Positions 32,227-40,659 of a stretch of DNA of 64,000 bases are shown piece after piece. The position numbers were made by a program, and so were the translations under genes. Within the stretch, counting starts at the first letter, position 1. Each line of letters begins with the position of its first letter. Source of the stretch: Catellatospora citrea (GTDB lineage Bacteria; Actinomycetota; Actinomycetes; Mycobacteriales; Micromonosporaceae); assembly GCF_003610235.1 (NCBI RefSeq), contig NZ_RAPR01000001.1:4030001-4094000 (forward strand). Reading direction: 5' to 3'. The notes beneath the pieces were generated by a model. That model saw only the letters and a program-made list of their open reading frames with translations. It had not been told where the DNA came from and ran no database searches.

Positions 32227-33377
32227 TCGAACGCGTCCTCGACTGGCTCACCCAGCCCATGTACCGCGTGCTGGGGCCGCTGATCGTGCTGTCCAACCGG
32301 GCGCTGGACCGGCTGCCCCGGCCGCTCGACCCGTTCCGGTCGATCAAGCTGAAGCTGGCCATCCTGCTCGCCATCTCCGGCGCGACCGGCCTGGTGGTGT
32401 TCTGGGGCCGGCTCGGGTTCGTCAACTGGCCGGTCGCCTTCTCCGCGGCCCTGGTCGGGCTGATCACGCTGCAGGTGCTGGCGCACGGCATGACCAAGCC
32501 GCTGCGCGAGATGACCGCGGCGGCACGGGCGATGGCCCGCGGCGACTACAGCCGCCGGGTGCGCGCCACCAGCCGGGACGAGGTGGGCGAGCTGGCCCGC
32601 GCGTTCAACCTGATGGCGGCCGACCTCGCCGCCAGCGACCAGCAGCGGCGCGAGCTGATCGCGAACGTGTCGCACGAGCTGCGTACGCCGATCACCGCAC
32701 TCCACGGGGTGCTGGAGAACATCGTCGACGGCGTGAGCAGTGCCGACCCGGCCACGCTGCGCACCGCCCTGGCGCAGACCGAGCGGCTGTCCCGCCTGGT
32801 GACCGAGCTGCTGGACCTGTCGAAGGTCGACGCGGGCGCCTCGGCGCTGCGCCGGGCGCCGATGCCGGTCGCGGAGTTCCTGGCCCGGGTCGTCGAGGAG
32901 GCGAGCCTGAACGCGCCGGCCACCCGGTTCCGGCTGCACGACGTCGTTCCGCACACCATCGACGCCGACCCGGCACGCCTGCACCAGGTCTTCGCGAACC
33001 TGCTGGAGAACGCCGCCCGGCACAGCCCGGCCGGCGGGCTGGTCACCGTCAGCGCCCACCCGACCGGCACCCATACCGTCTTCGAGGTGCTCGACCAGGG
33101 AGTGGGCATCGCGCCCGCCCTCCGGGAGCGGGTCTTCGAGCGTTTCACCAGGGGCAAGAGCGCCGAGTCGTCAGACGGCGGCACCGGTCTCGGCCTCGCC
33201 ATCGCCCGCTGGGCGGTGGAACTGCACCACGGCACGATCGCGATCGTCGACCCGCCCGGCGGGATCGGCTGCCGCGTCCGCATCACCCTGCCCCAGAAAC
33301 CCGTACCTCATCAGTCGCCCGCAGAAGTCGGAGCCAACGATGTCAGACACCTCTCCGGACAACCCACCGCAGCCTGA
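32223..33377 (+). CDS. Two-component sensor histidine kinase
   Basis: 384 aa from the GTG at 32223, overlapping the regulator by 4 bp. Two closely spaced hydrophobic segments lie near residues 40-85, so the extracellular loop is very short and the signal is probably sensed in the membrane. HAMP (MTKPLREMTAAARAMARGDY), the His in NVSHELRTPITA near residue 145, the N-box NLLENAARHSP, and GTGLGLAIARWAVE follow. The end overlaps the next gene by 38 bp, which argues for shared function with that membrane protein. Confidence 0.92.
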   Translation: MIERVLDWLTQPMYRVLGPLIVLSNRALDRLPRPLDPFRSIKLKLAILLAISGATGLVVFWGRLGFVNWPVAFSAALVGLITLQVLAHGMTKPLREMTAAARAMARGDYSRRVRATSRDEVGELARAFNLMAADLAASDQQRRELIANVSHELRTPITALHGVLENIVDGVSSADPATLRTALAQTERLSRLVTELLDLSKVDAGASALRRAPMPVAEFLARVVEEASLNAPATRFRLHDVVPHTIDADPARLHQVFANLLENAARHSPAGGLVTVSAHPTGTHTVFEVLDQGVGIAPALRERVFERFTRGKSAESSDGGTGLGLAIARWAVELHHGTIAIVDPPGGIGCRVRITLPQKPVPHQSPAEVGANDVRHLSGQPTAA

Positions 33378-35268
33378 CGAGCCGTCGCCACCTGCCGCGG
33401 AGGCGGCGGCCCCGGCGAAGAAGGCACCGGCCCGCAAGCGCACCCCCGCTAAAGCGGCCAAGGCCGCGGCCGGCACCGCCGACGCGGAGCCGAGCCCGGA
33501 CGCGGCCGCCACCGACGGCGCGCCGAGCGAGAACCCCGCAGCGGGCGTACCGCAGACGGTGGACGCGCCCGCGGCGGATGCGGGCACGTGGGTCGCGCCC
33601 GACGCGGCGACCCCGGCAGCCGAACCGGCTGCGGCTACCGAAGCACCTGCGGCAACGCCGGCTGCGGCCACCGTCGCGCCGGCGGCGACCGCGGCCGCGG
33701 CCGTGGCGACCGCCGCCGTGCCACCGCAGACGTACCCGGCCGACATGGCCCGGTTCTCCCCGCTGCCCCCGCCCCCGCCGGGCTTCCTGCAGACGCGCTG
33801 GCAGGGGCCCGACTACGCGGGCGGGCCGGCGGCCTGGGTCGCCGCGCTCATCGGCGGCCTGGCCACCGCGATCGCGCTGCCGTTGAGCCGCCCCGGCATC
33901 GGCTGGCTGCTGGTCGGCCTCGTCATGACGGGCGCGGTCTGGCACGCGGCGCGGTTCGGCCCGAAGCCGGACACGCGGACCGAGCGCTGGGTCCGGATCG
34001 GCTGGGCGGTGCTCGCTGTGGCACTGCTGGCCGTCGGCACCTTCCGTGACGCGGGCTGGCTGTACGTCTTCTGCGTCCTCGGCGCGCTGGCCTGCGGTTC
34101 GCTGGCGGTGGCCGGCGGCCACTCGGTCCGGGCCGTCGTGGTCGGCGCGCTGGCGCTGCCGCTGGCCTTCTTCCGGTCCATCCCGTGGCTGGCCAAGGGC
34201 GCCCGCGCCTGGCAGCAGACGCGGGAGAAGAGCGGCACCGCGGGCCGGATCGTGCTGTCCCTGGTGGTGACGTTCGTGCTGCTGGTCGTCTTCGGTGCGT
34301 TGTTCGCATCGGCGGACGCCGCGTTCGCCACCATGCTCGGCGACATCCTGCCCGAGATCAACGCCCGCGCGATCTTCCGTGGCGTGCTGTACACCGTCAT
34401 CGGCGGCCTGATCACCGCGGGTGCGATCTTCACCGTGCTGGCGCCGCCGGACCTGTCCGGTCTGGAGCGGCCCGCGACGCGGCGCATCGGCCGCATCGAG
34501 GTCGCGCTGCCGCTCGGCGGCCTGGTGCTGCTGTTCGGCGCGTTCGTGGTCGTGCAGCTGCGGTTCATCTTCGGCGACAAGGCCTACATCCAGAAGACCA
34601 GCGGGCTGACCTTCTCCGAGTACGCCGTGCAGGGCTTCGGCCAGCTGCTCGTGGTGACCATGCTGACCCTGGTCGTCATCGGCCTGGTGTCGCGCTGGGC
34701 GTCGAAGGAGACCTCGCAGGACCGGGTGCTGCTGCGCGCCCTGCTCGGCGCGCTCGTGCTGCTGAGCATGGTGATCGTCGGCTCGGCGGTCTGGCGCATG
34801 TGGCTCTACCAGAACACCTACGGCTGGACCCGCGAGCGGCTGTTCTTCGGCTCGGTCGAGCTCTACCTCGGCGGCGTCTTCATCCTGATCGCGATCGCCG
34901 GGTGGAAGCTGCGGGCCTCGTGGTTCCCGCGGGCGGCGGTGGCCGGCTTCGCCGGACTGCTGCTGTTCCTGGGCGCGGCGAACCCGGAGCACTTCATCGC
35001 CGAGCAGAACGTCGAGCGCTTCCAGAAGATCGACTTCTGGTACCTGCGGGCCCTGGGCCCGGACGCGGCGCCGGCCCTGGCCCAGCTGCCGGAGCCGTAC
35101 CGCAGCTGCGCCCTGAGCTGGATGATCCGCGATCTGAAGGCCAACCCGGACCAGTGGTACTCCTGGAACCTCAGCCGCGCGCACGCCCGCGAGCTGCTGA
35201 AAGACATCCAGACCATGCCCGCCGGCCGGGCCTGCACCGAGTCCGACAACCTCAACGCCCGCAGGTAG
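33340..35268 (+). CDS. DUF4153/DUF4173-type multi-pass membrane protein
   Basis: 642 aa from the ATG at 33340, inside the kinase gene. The first 145 residues are low-complexity, rich in Ala, Pro and Lys, and probably disordered in the cytoplasm. About eleven transmembrane helices follow. The conserved DUF4173 signature LTFSEYAVQGFGQLL lies near residue 430, and LFFGSVELYLGG follows. The C-terminal 110 residues are polar (YLRALGPDAAPALAQLPE). The function is unknown; members are regularly encoded next to two-component pairs in actinomycetes, so it may be the sensed or regulated partner. Confidence 0.85.
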   Translation: MSDTSPDNPPQPDEPSPPAAEAAAPAKKAPARKRTPAKAAKAAAGTADAEPSPDAAATDGAPSENPAAGVPQTVDAPAADAGTWVAPDAATPAAEPAAATEAPAATPAAATVAPAATAAAAVATAAVPPQTYPADMARFSPLPPPPPGFLQTRWQGPDYAGGPAAWVAALIGGLATAIALPLSRPGIGWLLVGLVMTGAVWHAARFGPKPDTRTERWVRIGWAVLAVALLAVGTFRDAGWLYVFCVLGALACGSLAVAGGHSVRAVVVGALALPLAFFRSIPWLAKGARAWQQTREKSGTAGRIVLSLVVTFVLLVVFGALFASADAAFATMLGDILPEINARAIFRGVLYTVIGGLITAGAIFTVLAPPDLSGLERPATRRIGRIEVALPLGGLVLLFGAFVVVQLRFIFGDKAYIQKTSGLTFSEYAVQGFGQLLVVTMLTLVVIGLVSRWASKETSQDRVLLRALLGALVLLSMVIVGSAVWRMWLYQNTYGWTRERLFFGSVELYLGGVFILIAIAGWKLRASWFPRAAVAGFAGLLLFLGAANPEHFIAEQNVERFQKIDFWYLRALGPDAAPALAQLPEPYRSCALSWMIRDLKANPDQWYSWNLSRAHARELLKDIQTMPAGRACTESDNLNARR

Positions 35269-35273
35269 TCCGC

Positions 35274-35313
35274 CGCCCGCCCGTCGCCTCTCGCAAGGGG
35301 CGACGGGCGGGCG
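35274..35313 (+). terminator. Hairpin terminator of the two-component operon
   Basis: CGCCCGCCCGTCGCC (35274-35288) pairs perfectly with GGCGACGGGCGGGCG (35299-35313), 5 bp after the stop of the DUF4153/4173 gene. Confidence 0.75.
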
Positions 35314-35335
35314 CCCCGCGTCTACAGTCGGACGC

Positions 35336-36091
35336 GTGATCCCCGACAGCGCATTCGCCCTCCAGGGCCTGGTCAAGAAGTTCGACACCAAGGTCGCCGT
35401 CGACGGCGTGGAGCTGGCCGTGCCGGCGGGCTCGTTCTTCGGCCTGCTCGGGCCGAACGGGGCGGGCAAGACCACCACCCTGTCCATGGCAGTCGGCCTG
35501 CTGCGACCGGACGCCGGCCGGGCCCTGGTGCTCGGCCACGATGTCTGGCGTGACCCGGTCCGGGCCAAGTCGCTGATCGGCGTGATGCCCGACGGGGTAC
35601 GCCTCTTCGACCGCCTCGACGGCACCGAGCTGCTCACCTACCAGGGGCTGCTGCGCGGCATGGCGCCCGACGTCATCGACGCCCGGGTCGCCGAGCTGCT
35701 GGACGTGCTCGCGCTCACCGACGCCGGGCGCACCCTCGTCATCGACTACTCGGCCGGCATGAAGAAGAAGATCGCGCTGGCCTGCGCGCTGCTGCACGCG
35801 CCCCGGCTGCTGGTGCTCGACGAGCCGTTCGAGGCCGTCGACCCGGTCAGCGGCGCGGCCATCCGCGACATCCTCACCCGCTACGTCGCCGGTGGCGGCA
35901 CCGTCATCTTCTCCAGCCACGTGCTGGAGGTGGTGGAGCGGCTGTGCAGCCACGTCGCGATCATGGCGAACGGCCGGATCAGCGCGGTCGGCACGCTCGA
36001 CGAGGTACGGGCCGGGCGGACCCTGGAGGAGGCGTTCGTCGCGGTGGTCGGCGGGCGCGTGTCGACCGGTTCGGAGCTGTCATGGCTCTGA
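35336..36091 (+). CDS. ABC transporter ATP-binding protein
   Basis: 251 aa from the GTG at 35336, likely leaderless because the terminator hairpin ends only 22 bp upstream. Walker A is GLLGPNGAGKTTTLS, the signature is a variant, YSAGMKKKIALACAL, and Walker B is LLVLDEPFEAVDP, followed by the switch His in FSSHVLE. This is the ABC-2 exporter or drug/lipid type of ATPase. The last 10 bp overlap the permease gene, so the two form one exporter. Confidence 0.92.
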   Translation: MIPDSAFALQGLVKKFDTKVAVDGVELAVPAGSFFGLLGPNGAGKTTTLSMAVGLLRPDAGRALVLGHDVWRDPVRAKSLIGVMPDGVRLFDRLDGTELLTYQGLLRGMAPDVIDARVAELLDVLALTDAGRTLVIDYSAGMKKKIALACALLHAPRLLVLDEPFEAVDPVSGAAIRDILTRYVAGGGTVIFSSHVLEVVERLCSHVAIMANGRISAVGTLDEVRAGRTLEEAFVAVVGGRVSTGSELSWL

Positions 36092-37689
36092 CCTTCGCCC
36101 GCCTCAAGCTGCGCGTGCTGCGCAACGGTTTCCGCGGCCGCCCCGGCAAGGTGATCCTGTTCGTGGTCGGCCTGCTCGCGGCGCTGTTCTACGGCGTGCT
36201 GGCGGCGCTGTTCTTCCTGATCCCGTTCGTGTCCAACGCGCCCGACTGGGCCGCCGTGATCCCCGCGTTCGCCGGGACCGTGCTGGTGCTCGGCTGGATC
36301 CTGCTGCCCCTGGTCTGGTTCGGCGTCGACGAGACCCTGGAGCCCGGCCGGTTCGCCCTGCTCCCGCTGCCCCGGCCGACGCTGCTGCGCGGCCTGCTGA
36401 TCGCCGCGCTGCTGGGCGTGCCCGCGTTCGGCACGCTGCTGGCGACCTCCGGACTGGCGATCGGCGCGGGCATGGCCGGTGGGCCGCTGCCCGCCCTGGT
36501 CGCGGCCGTCGGAGTGGTGCTCGGCCTGCTGCTGTGCGTGGTGGTGAGCCGGGCCGTGACCAGCGGCTTCTCCCGCGCGCTGCGCGCCCGGCGGACCCGT
36601 GACCTGGCCGCCGTGGTGCTCGCGGTGCTCGCCGCGTCGCTGGGCCCGATCCAGTTCCTGCTCACCTCGGGCGCGCAGCAGGTCGGCACCGAGCGGCTGG
36701 CCGCGTTCGCCGACGTGCTCGGCTGGACCCCGCTGGCCGCGCCGTACGTGGTGGGCCTCGATGCGGTGCACGGGGACTGGGCGGCGGTCGCGGGGCGGCT
36801 GGCCGTCACGGTCGGGACGGTGCTGCTGCTCATGTGGTGGTGGTCGAGCTCGCTGGAGTCGGCGATGGTCGGCACGTCCGGCGGCGGCGAGGTCCGGGTG
36901 CGGGCGGCCACCGGCGCGCCGGTCGCCCGGTTCTTCGGCCGGGCCCGCCTGCCACGCACCCCGTACGGCGCGATGGTGCAGCGCGAGCTGCGCTACTGGG
37001 TGCGCGACGTGCGGCGGCGGGCCAGCCTGATCACGTTCGCGGTGATCGGGGTGTTCCTGCCGGTGGTCACGAACCTGGGTCCGAGCACCGACGGCAACGT
37101 CGTCGCGCAGGGCGTGCACGGCGGCTCGATGGTGCTGGTCGGCGCGCTGGCCGGGCTCGGCATCGCGAACCAGTTCGGCTACGACGGCACCGCGTACGCG
37201 ATGCACGTGGTGGTCGGCGTGCCGGGCCGGGTGGAACTGCGGGCCAGGGCGGTGGCGTACTCCTGGTACATCGTGCCGCTGCTGCTGGCCCTCGCCCTGC
37301 TCAACGCCGTGCTGCGCGGAGACCTGCTGCTGCTCCCGGCCATGGTCGGAACCCTGTTCGCCGCGTACGGGACCGGCCTGGCCTGCGCCACGCACGCGTC
37401 GGTGTGGGCGGCGTACGCCCTGCCGGAGAACCAGAACCCGTTCGCGATCAACACGGGCACCGGCGTCGCGAAGAGCCTCCTGGCGATGGCGGCCTGGTTC
37501 GCCGGCATGGTGCTGGCCGTGCCGGTGCTGCTGCTGGTGCTGCTCGGCGGCTCGGTCGGCGCGGCGCTGGCGCTGCCGGTCGGCCTCGCCTACGCGGCGG
37601 GTGCGATCTGGCTCGGCGTGCTCACCGCGGGTGACATCCTCGACCACCGGCAACCCGAGTTGCTGGCTGCGATCACTCCGCGGACATGA
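36082..37689 (+). CDS. ABC transporter permease (ABC-2-like)
   Basis: 535 aa from the ATG at 36082, which has GGAG six bases upstream inside the ATPase gene. About 12 hydrophobic segments are spread over the protein. A polar central loop (SLESAMVGTSGGGEVRVRAA) splits it into two halves. No periplasmic binding protein is nearby, so export of a lipid, peptide or drug is more likely than import. The substrate is unknown. Confidence 0.85.
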   Translation: MALTFARLKLRVLRNGFRGRPGKVILFVVGLLAALFYGVLAALFFLIPFVSNAPDWAAVIPAFAGTVLVLGWILLPLVWFGVDETLEPGRFALLPLPRPTLLRGLLIAALLGVPAFGTLLATSGLAIGAGMAGGPLPALVAAVGVVLGLLLCVVVSRAVTSGFSRALRARRTRDLAAVVLAVLAASLGPIQFLLTSGAQQVGTERLAAFADVLGWTPLAAPYVVGLDAVHGDWAAVAGRLAVTVGTVLLLMWWWSSSLESAMVGTSGGGEVRVRAATGAPVARFFGRARLPRTPYGAMVQRELRYWVRDVRRRASLITFAVIGVFLPVVTNLGPSTDGNVVAQGVHGGSMVLVGALAGLGIANQFGYDGTAYAMHVVVGVPGRVELRARAVAYSWYIVPLLLALALLNAVLRGDLLLLPAMVGTLFAAYGTGLACATHASVWAAYALPENQNPFAINTGTGVAKSLLAMAAWFAGMVLAVPVLLLVLLGGSVGAALALPVGLAYAAGAIWLGVLTAGDILDHRQPELLAAITPRT

Positions 37690-37777
37690 GGAGTTCACCT
37701 ACGAATCGTCGGCTCGTGGTGCAACTCACCGAATAATCGTTGGCGCAGGCAGGGCTCCGTGCGCTGTAATAGTCGGT

Positions 37778-37921
37778 ATGAGCATCATGAAGAAGATGCG
37801 GACGCGGAGCCGCAGCGCCGAGCAGATCCACCTTGAGCGCACCCACGCCGAGCGCGCGCAGCGTCGCCGCGCCGCGGAACTCGGTGACCCGATGGCAGCC
37901 GTCTTCGCACGCCTGCACTGA
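37778..37921 (+). CDS. Small basic protein, 47 aa
   Basis: The ATG at 37778 has no ribosome binding site, but TAATAG at 37767-37772 is well placed as a -10 element for a leaderless transcript. The protein is highly charged and helical (MRTRSRSAEQIHLERTHAER, then AQRRRAAELGD), ending PMAAVFARLH. A strong hairpin follows 22 bp after the stop. Promoter, compact frame and terminator together support a real gene. No family is recognised. It is not an obvious antitoxin or ribosomal protein. Confidence 0.6.
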   Translation: MSIMKKMRTRSRSAEQIHLERTHAERAQRRRAAELGDPMAAVFARLH

Positions 37922-37943
37922 TTCGTTTCTCCTCCTCCAAAAG

Positions 37944-37987
37944 CGTTGCGGCCCCTGTCGCGCCATCCGGCGACAGGGGCCGCAACG
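37944..37987 (+). terminator. Hairpin terminator after the 47-aa gene
   Basis: CGTTGCGGCCCCTGTCGC (37944-37961) pairs with GCGACAGGGGCCGCAACG (37970-37987), 18 bp perfect. Confidence 0.8.
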
Positions 37988-38154
37988 CGTCCGCGGTCGT
38001 GGCGGGGCTGCCGACGTGAACCCGCCTCCCCGTATTCCGGTCGCGCGTGAGTACCGGTACGGTGGGCACGGCCGCCACCCCTCGGCTCATGACCCCTGCG
38101 TTCCTTCCGCTCGGCGTCTCCCAGGGCTGGCGAAAGAGAGGGAGGCGTGCGCGT

Positions 38155-40560
38155 ATGACGTCCGAGGCACCGCAGCAGTCCGGCTGGCCGCCGGCTGAGC
38201 CAGCCGAGCGCAAGAGCGGGTTCGGCCTGTTCGAAGCGCCGCCGGCGCCCGACGAGTTCCCGGTCTTCACTCCATACGGCAGCACGCCGGAGGAGTCGTT
38301 CCCGCCGGACTCGGTCGCCGACCAGGCGCCGCCCGCGTTCAGCGGATTCCCGGCCGAACCCGCCGCCGCGGCCCCCACGGCCGACGAGGCGCCGTACGTG
38401 CCGGCCCCGGCCGTCGTGCCGATCCCCGGTGTGCGCCACGAGATGTCGTCGTCGTTCGCGGCGCACGAGCCCTTCGTGACCTCGACTCCCCCGGCGGAGC
38501 CCGACTGGTCGACGCCGCCGGCACAGCCGGACTGGGCCACCTCGCAGGACTGGTCCACCCCCGCCGAGCAGCCGTGGCAGCCCGAGCCCGCCGCCGAGCA
38601 GCCCTGGCAGCCCGCCGCGGCCGCCGAGCAGCCGTGGCAGTCGACCGCCGCTCCCGCCCCGGAGCAGCCGTGGCAGTCGGCCGCCGTTGCGCCCGCCGCG
38701 GAGCAGGTCTGGCCGGACTACTCCGACTTCAGCAAGCCGCAGGAGGAGCCGCCCGCGACGCCCGCCTTCGAGCAGCCGCCGGCCGAGCCGGCGAACACGT
38801 CGGGCTCCTGGGCCGCCTTCGCCGCCGGCGAGTCGCCCAAGCCCAGCGCCCCGACCGGCCCGTGGACGCCCCCGCCCGCGGTCGCCGCGCTGATGGACCC
38901 CGAGCCCGAGTCCCCGGCCGCCCCGGCTTACGAGCCGCCGCCCGCCTACGAGCCCGCCCCGCCGCCGTACGAGTCCTCGACGTACTCGTCGGCCTCGACG
39001 TACGAGCCGGCGGCGCCCGCTTACGAGCCCGCCGCGTCGTACGAGCCGACGCCCGCGCCGTCGTACGAGCCCGCGCCTGCCTACGAGCCGTCTTCCTCTT
39101 ACGAGCCCGCGGCCACGCCGTCGTACGAGTCTGCTTCGTCGTACGAGCCGACGCCGTCGTACGAGCCGACGCCCCCGCCGTCCTACGAGCCCGCGTCGTC
39201 GTACGAGCCAGCGTCGTCGTACGAGCCCGCGTCGTCGTACGAGCCCGCGTCGTACGAGCCAGCGCCGGCCTACGAGCCGACGCCCGCGCCGTCCTACGAA
39301 CCCGCGCCGGCCTACGAGCCGACGCCCGCGCCGTCTTACGAGCCGGCTGCCGCCGCGGCTTCCGTGAGCCCGGCACCGACCGCAGGCCCGGTCAGCTCGC
39401 CGCCCGCGTCGCAGACGCCGGTGAGCACTCCGCCGGCCATCCCGGTCACCCCGCCGCCCGCGGTCGCGCGCGCCTCGGCCGGGGTCGCCTCCGCCGCGGT
39501 GCCGACCGCCAGCCGGATCAGCCCGGCCGAGGACGTGCCCGCCGCGCTGCCCAAGTCCCAGGGCCGGGTGTACGGCTCCGCCGCGGTCTCCGCGCCTGCC
39601 GAGCCGGAGGTTCCGGCGTCCGCTCCGCTGTCGCCGCCTCCCCCGCCGGCGCAGCCCGCCGTCGGCGCCGCGCGGGCCACCGCCCGGGTGACCGTGCCGA
39701 GTGCTCAGCCGGTTTCGCCCGAGCAGCCGGTCACGCCGCCGATCGCCCGCTCGTCCACGGTGTACGGCGCGCCCGCCCGCCCGGCGGAGCAGCCTGCCCC
39801 GGCCGCGCCTGAGCACGCCGGTCCGCAGGGCGGCGCCCCGGTGCCGGCCCAGCGCCAGCCCCGCCAGCACGCGTTCGGCGATCTGCTCCAGCCGGCCGCG
39901 GCCCCGCAGGCCGCCGCCGCGCCCCCGATGGCACCCCCGGCCGCACCGCCGGCCCCGGCCGGCCCGCCGCCCAGCGTGTACGGCACCCCGCCGTCGTCAC
40001 CGGCCGGCCAGGCACCGTCGGGCCCGCCGGCGCGCGGCCCGATGCAGCCCCCGGCCCGCCCGTCCGGTCCTCCGCCCGGCGTGGGCGTGGTGCCCGGTCA
40101 GCGCCCGCCGCTGGACACGCCGCCGCAATCGGCGCAGGACCAGTCGAAGTTCGACAAGTTCAAGCCCGACGAGACCGGCACCGGCGCGCTCGAGATCAAA
40201 CCGGTCCGCAGCGGTCGCGTGATCATCATGGTGGTCGTGGGCTGCGCGCTGCTGCTGGCCGTCGCCTTCGGTGTCCTGATCGGCGTGGACAAGCTGCTCA
40301 ACGGCGACGACGGCGCCGCGCCGACGTTCGGCGTCGGCGACTGCCTCAAGCAGTCGGGCGACGTGGCCGTGGCCTCCGCGTGCACCGAGCCGCAGACCTA
40401 CAAGGTCGTGTCGGTCGGTGACAACAAGGACCAGTGCGAGGACAAGACGCAGCCGCACGTCACGGTCGGCAGCAAGGTGCTGTGCCTGGTGCCGAACTCG
40501 GGCGACGGCGGGCAGCCGTCGACGGCGCCCTCGGCACCCGCGGCCACCCCGACCTCGTGA
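38155..40560 (+). CDS. Very proline-rich single-pass membrane protein with YEP repeats
   Basis: 801 aa from the ATG at 38155, after a GGGAGG box. Residues 1 to about 690 are low complexity: WSTP/EQPWQP units, then a run of about 20 degenerate YEPA/YEPT units (residues about 258-400), then Pro/Ala/Val-rich stretches with a few VYG motifs (RVYGSAA, TVYGAPA, SVYGTPP). One transmembrane helix follows (VIIMVVVGCALLLAVAFGVL), leaving an extracellular domain of about 95 aa with FGVGDCLKQ and four Cys, like the LppU/septum-formation-type small domains. The N-terminal part is expected to be cytoplasmic and disordered, possibly a scaffold. Repeat tyrosines could be modification sites; this is speculation. 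Confidence 0.75.
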   Translation: MTSEAPQQSGWPPAEPAERKSGFGLFEAPPAPDEFPVFTPYGSTPEESFPPDSVADQAPPAFSGFPAEPAAAAPTADEAPYVPAPAVVPIPGVRHEMSSSFAAHEPFVTSTPPAEPDWSTPPAQPDWATSQDWSTPAEQPWQPEPAAEQPWQPAAAAEQPWQSTAAPAPEQPWQSAAVAPAAEQVWPDYSDFSKPQEEPPATPAFEQPPAEPANTSGSWAAFAAGESPKPSAPTGPWTPPPAVAALMDPEPESPAAPAYEPPPAYEPAPPPYESSTYSSASTYEPAAPAYEPAASYEPTPAPSYEPAPAYEPSSSYEPAATPSYESASSYEPTPSYEPTPPPSYEPASSYEPASSYEPASSYEPASYEPAPAYEPTPAPSYEPAPAYEPTPAPSYEPAAAAASVSPAPTAGPVSSPPASQTPVSTPPAIPVTPPPAVARASAGVASAAVPTASRISPAEDVPAALPKSQGRVYGSAAVSAPAEPEVPASAPLSPPPPPAQPAVGAARATARVTVPSAQPVSPEQPVTPPIARSSTVYGAPARPAEQPAPAAPEHAGPQGGAPVPAQRQPRQHAFGDLLQPAAAPQAAAAPPMAPPAAPPAPAGPPPSVYGTPPSSPAGQAPSGPPARGPMQPPARPSGPPPGVGVVPGQRPPLDTPPQSAQDQSKFDKFKPDETGTGALEIKPVRSGRVIIMVVVGCALLLAVAFGVLIGVDKLLNGDDGAAPTFGVGDCLKQSGDVAVASACTEPQTYKVVSVGDNKDQCEDKTQPHVTVGSKVLCLVPNSGDGGQPSTAPSAPAATPTS

Positions 40561-40583
40561 CGGTCCGGCACCCGTAAGTGTTG

Positions 40584-40615
40584 AAAGGCCCTGTGGTACT
40601 GACCACAGGGCCTTT
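40584..40615 (+). terminator. Rho-independent terminator
   Basis: AAAGGCCCTGTGGT and its perfect complement close a 4-base loop and run into a T-rich tail, 23 bp after the preceding stop. Confidence 0.9.
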
Positions 40616-40659
40616 TATTTCGTTCGCGTGACGTCACACCCGGCCACCAGACTGGGCGC

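Noticed and set aside
33343..35637. A 764-codon minus-strand frame
   Set aside because: It is the antisense shadow of the DUF4153/4173 gene; composition is non-natural and no start signal is present.
38929..39350. A CRISPR-like array suggested by regular short repeats
   Set aside because: The repeats are degenerate coding units (YEPA/YEPT codons) in one open frame, without spacers of constant length or cas genes.
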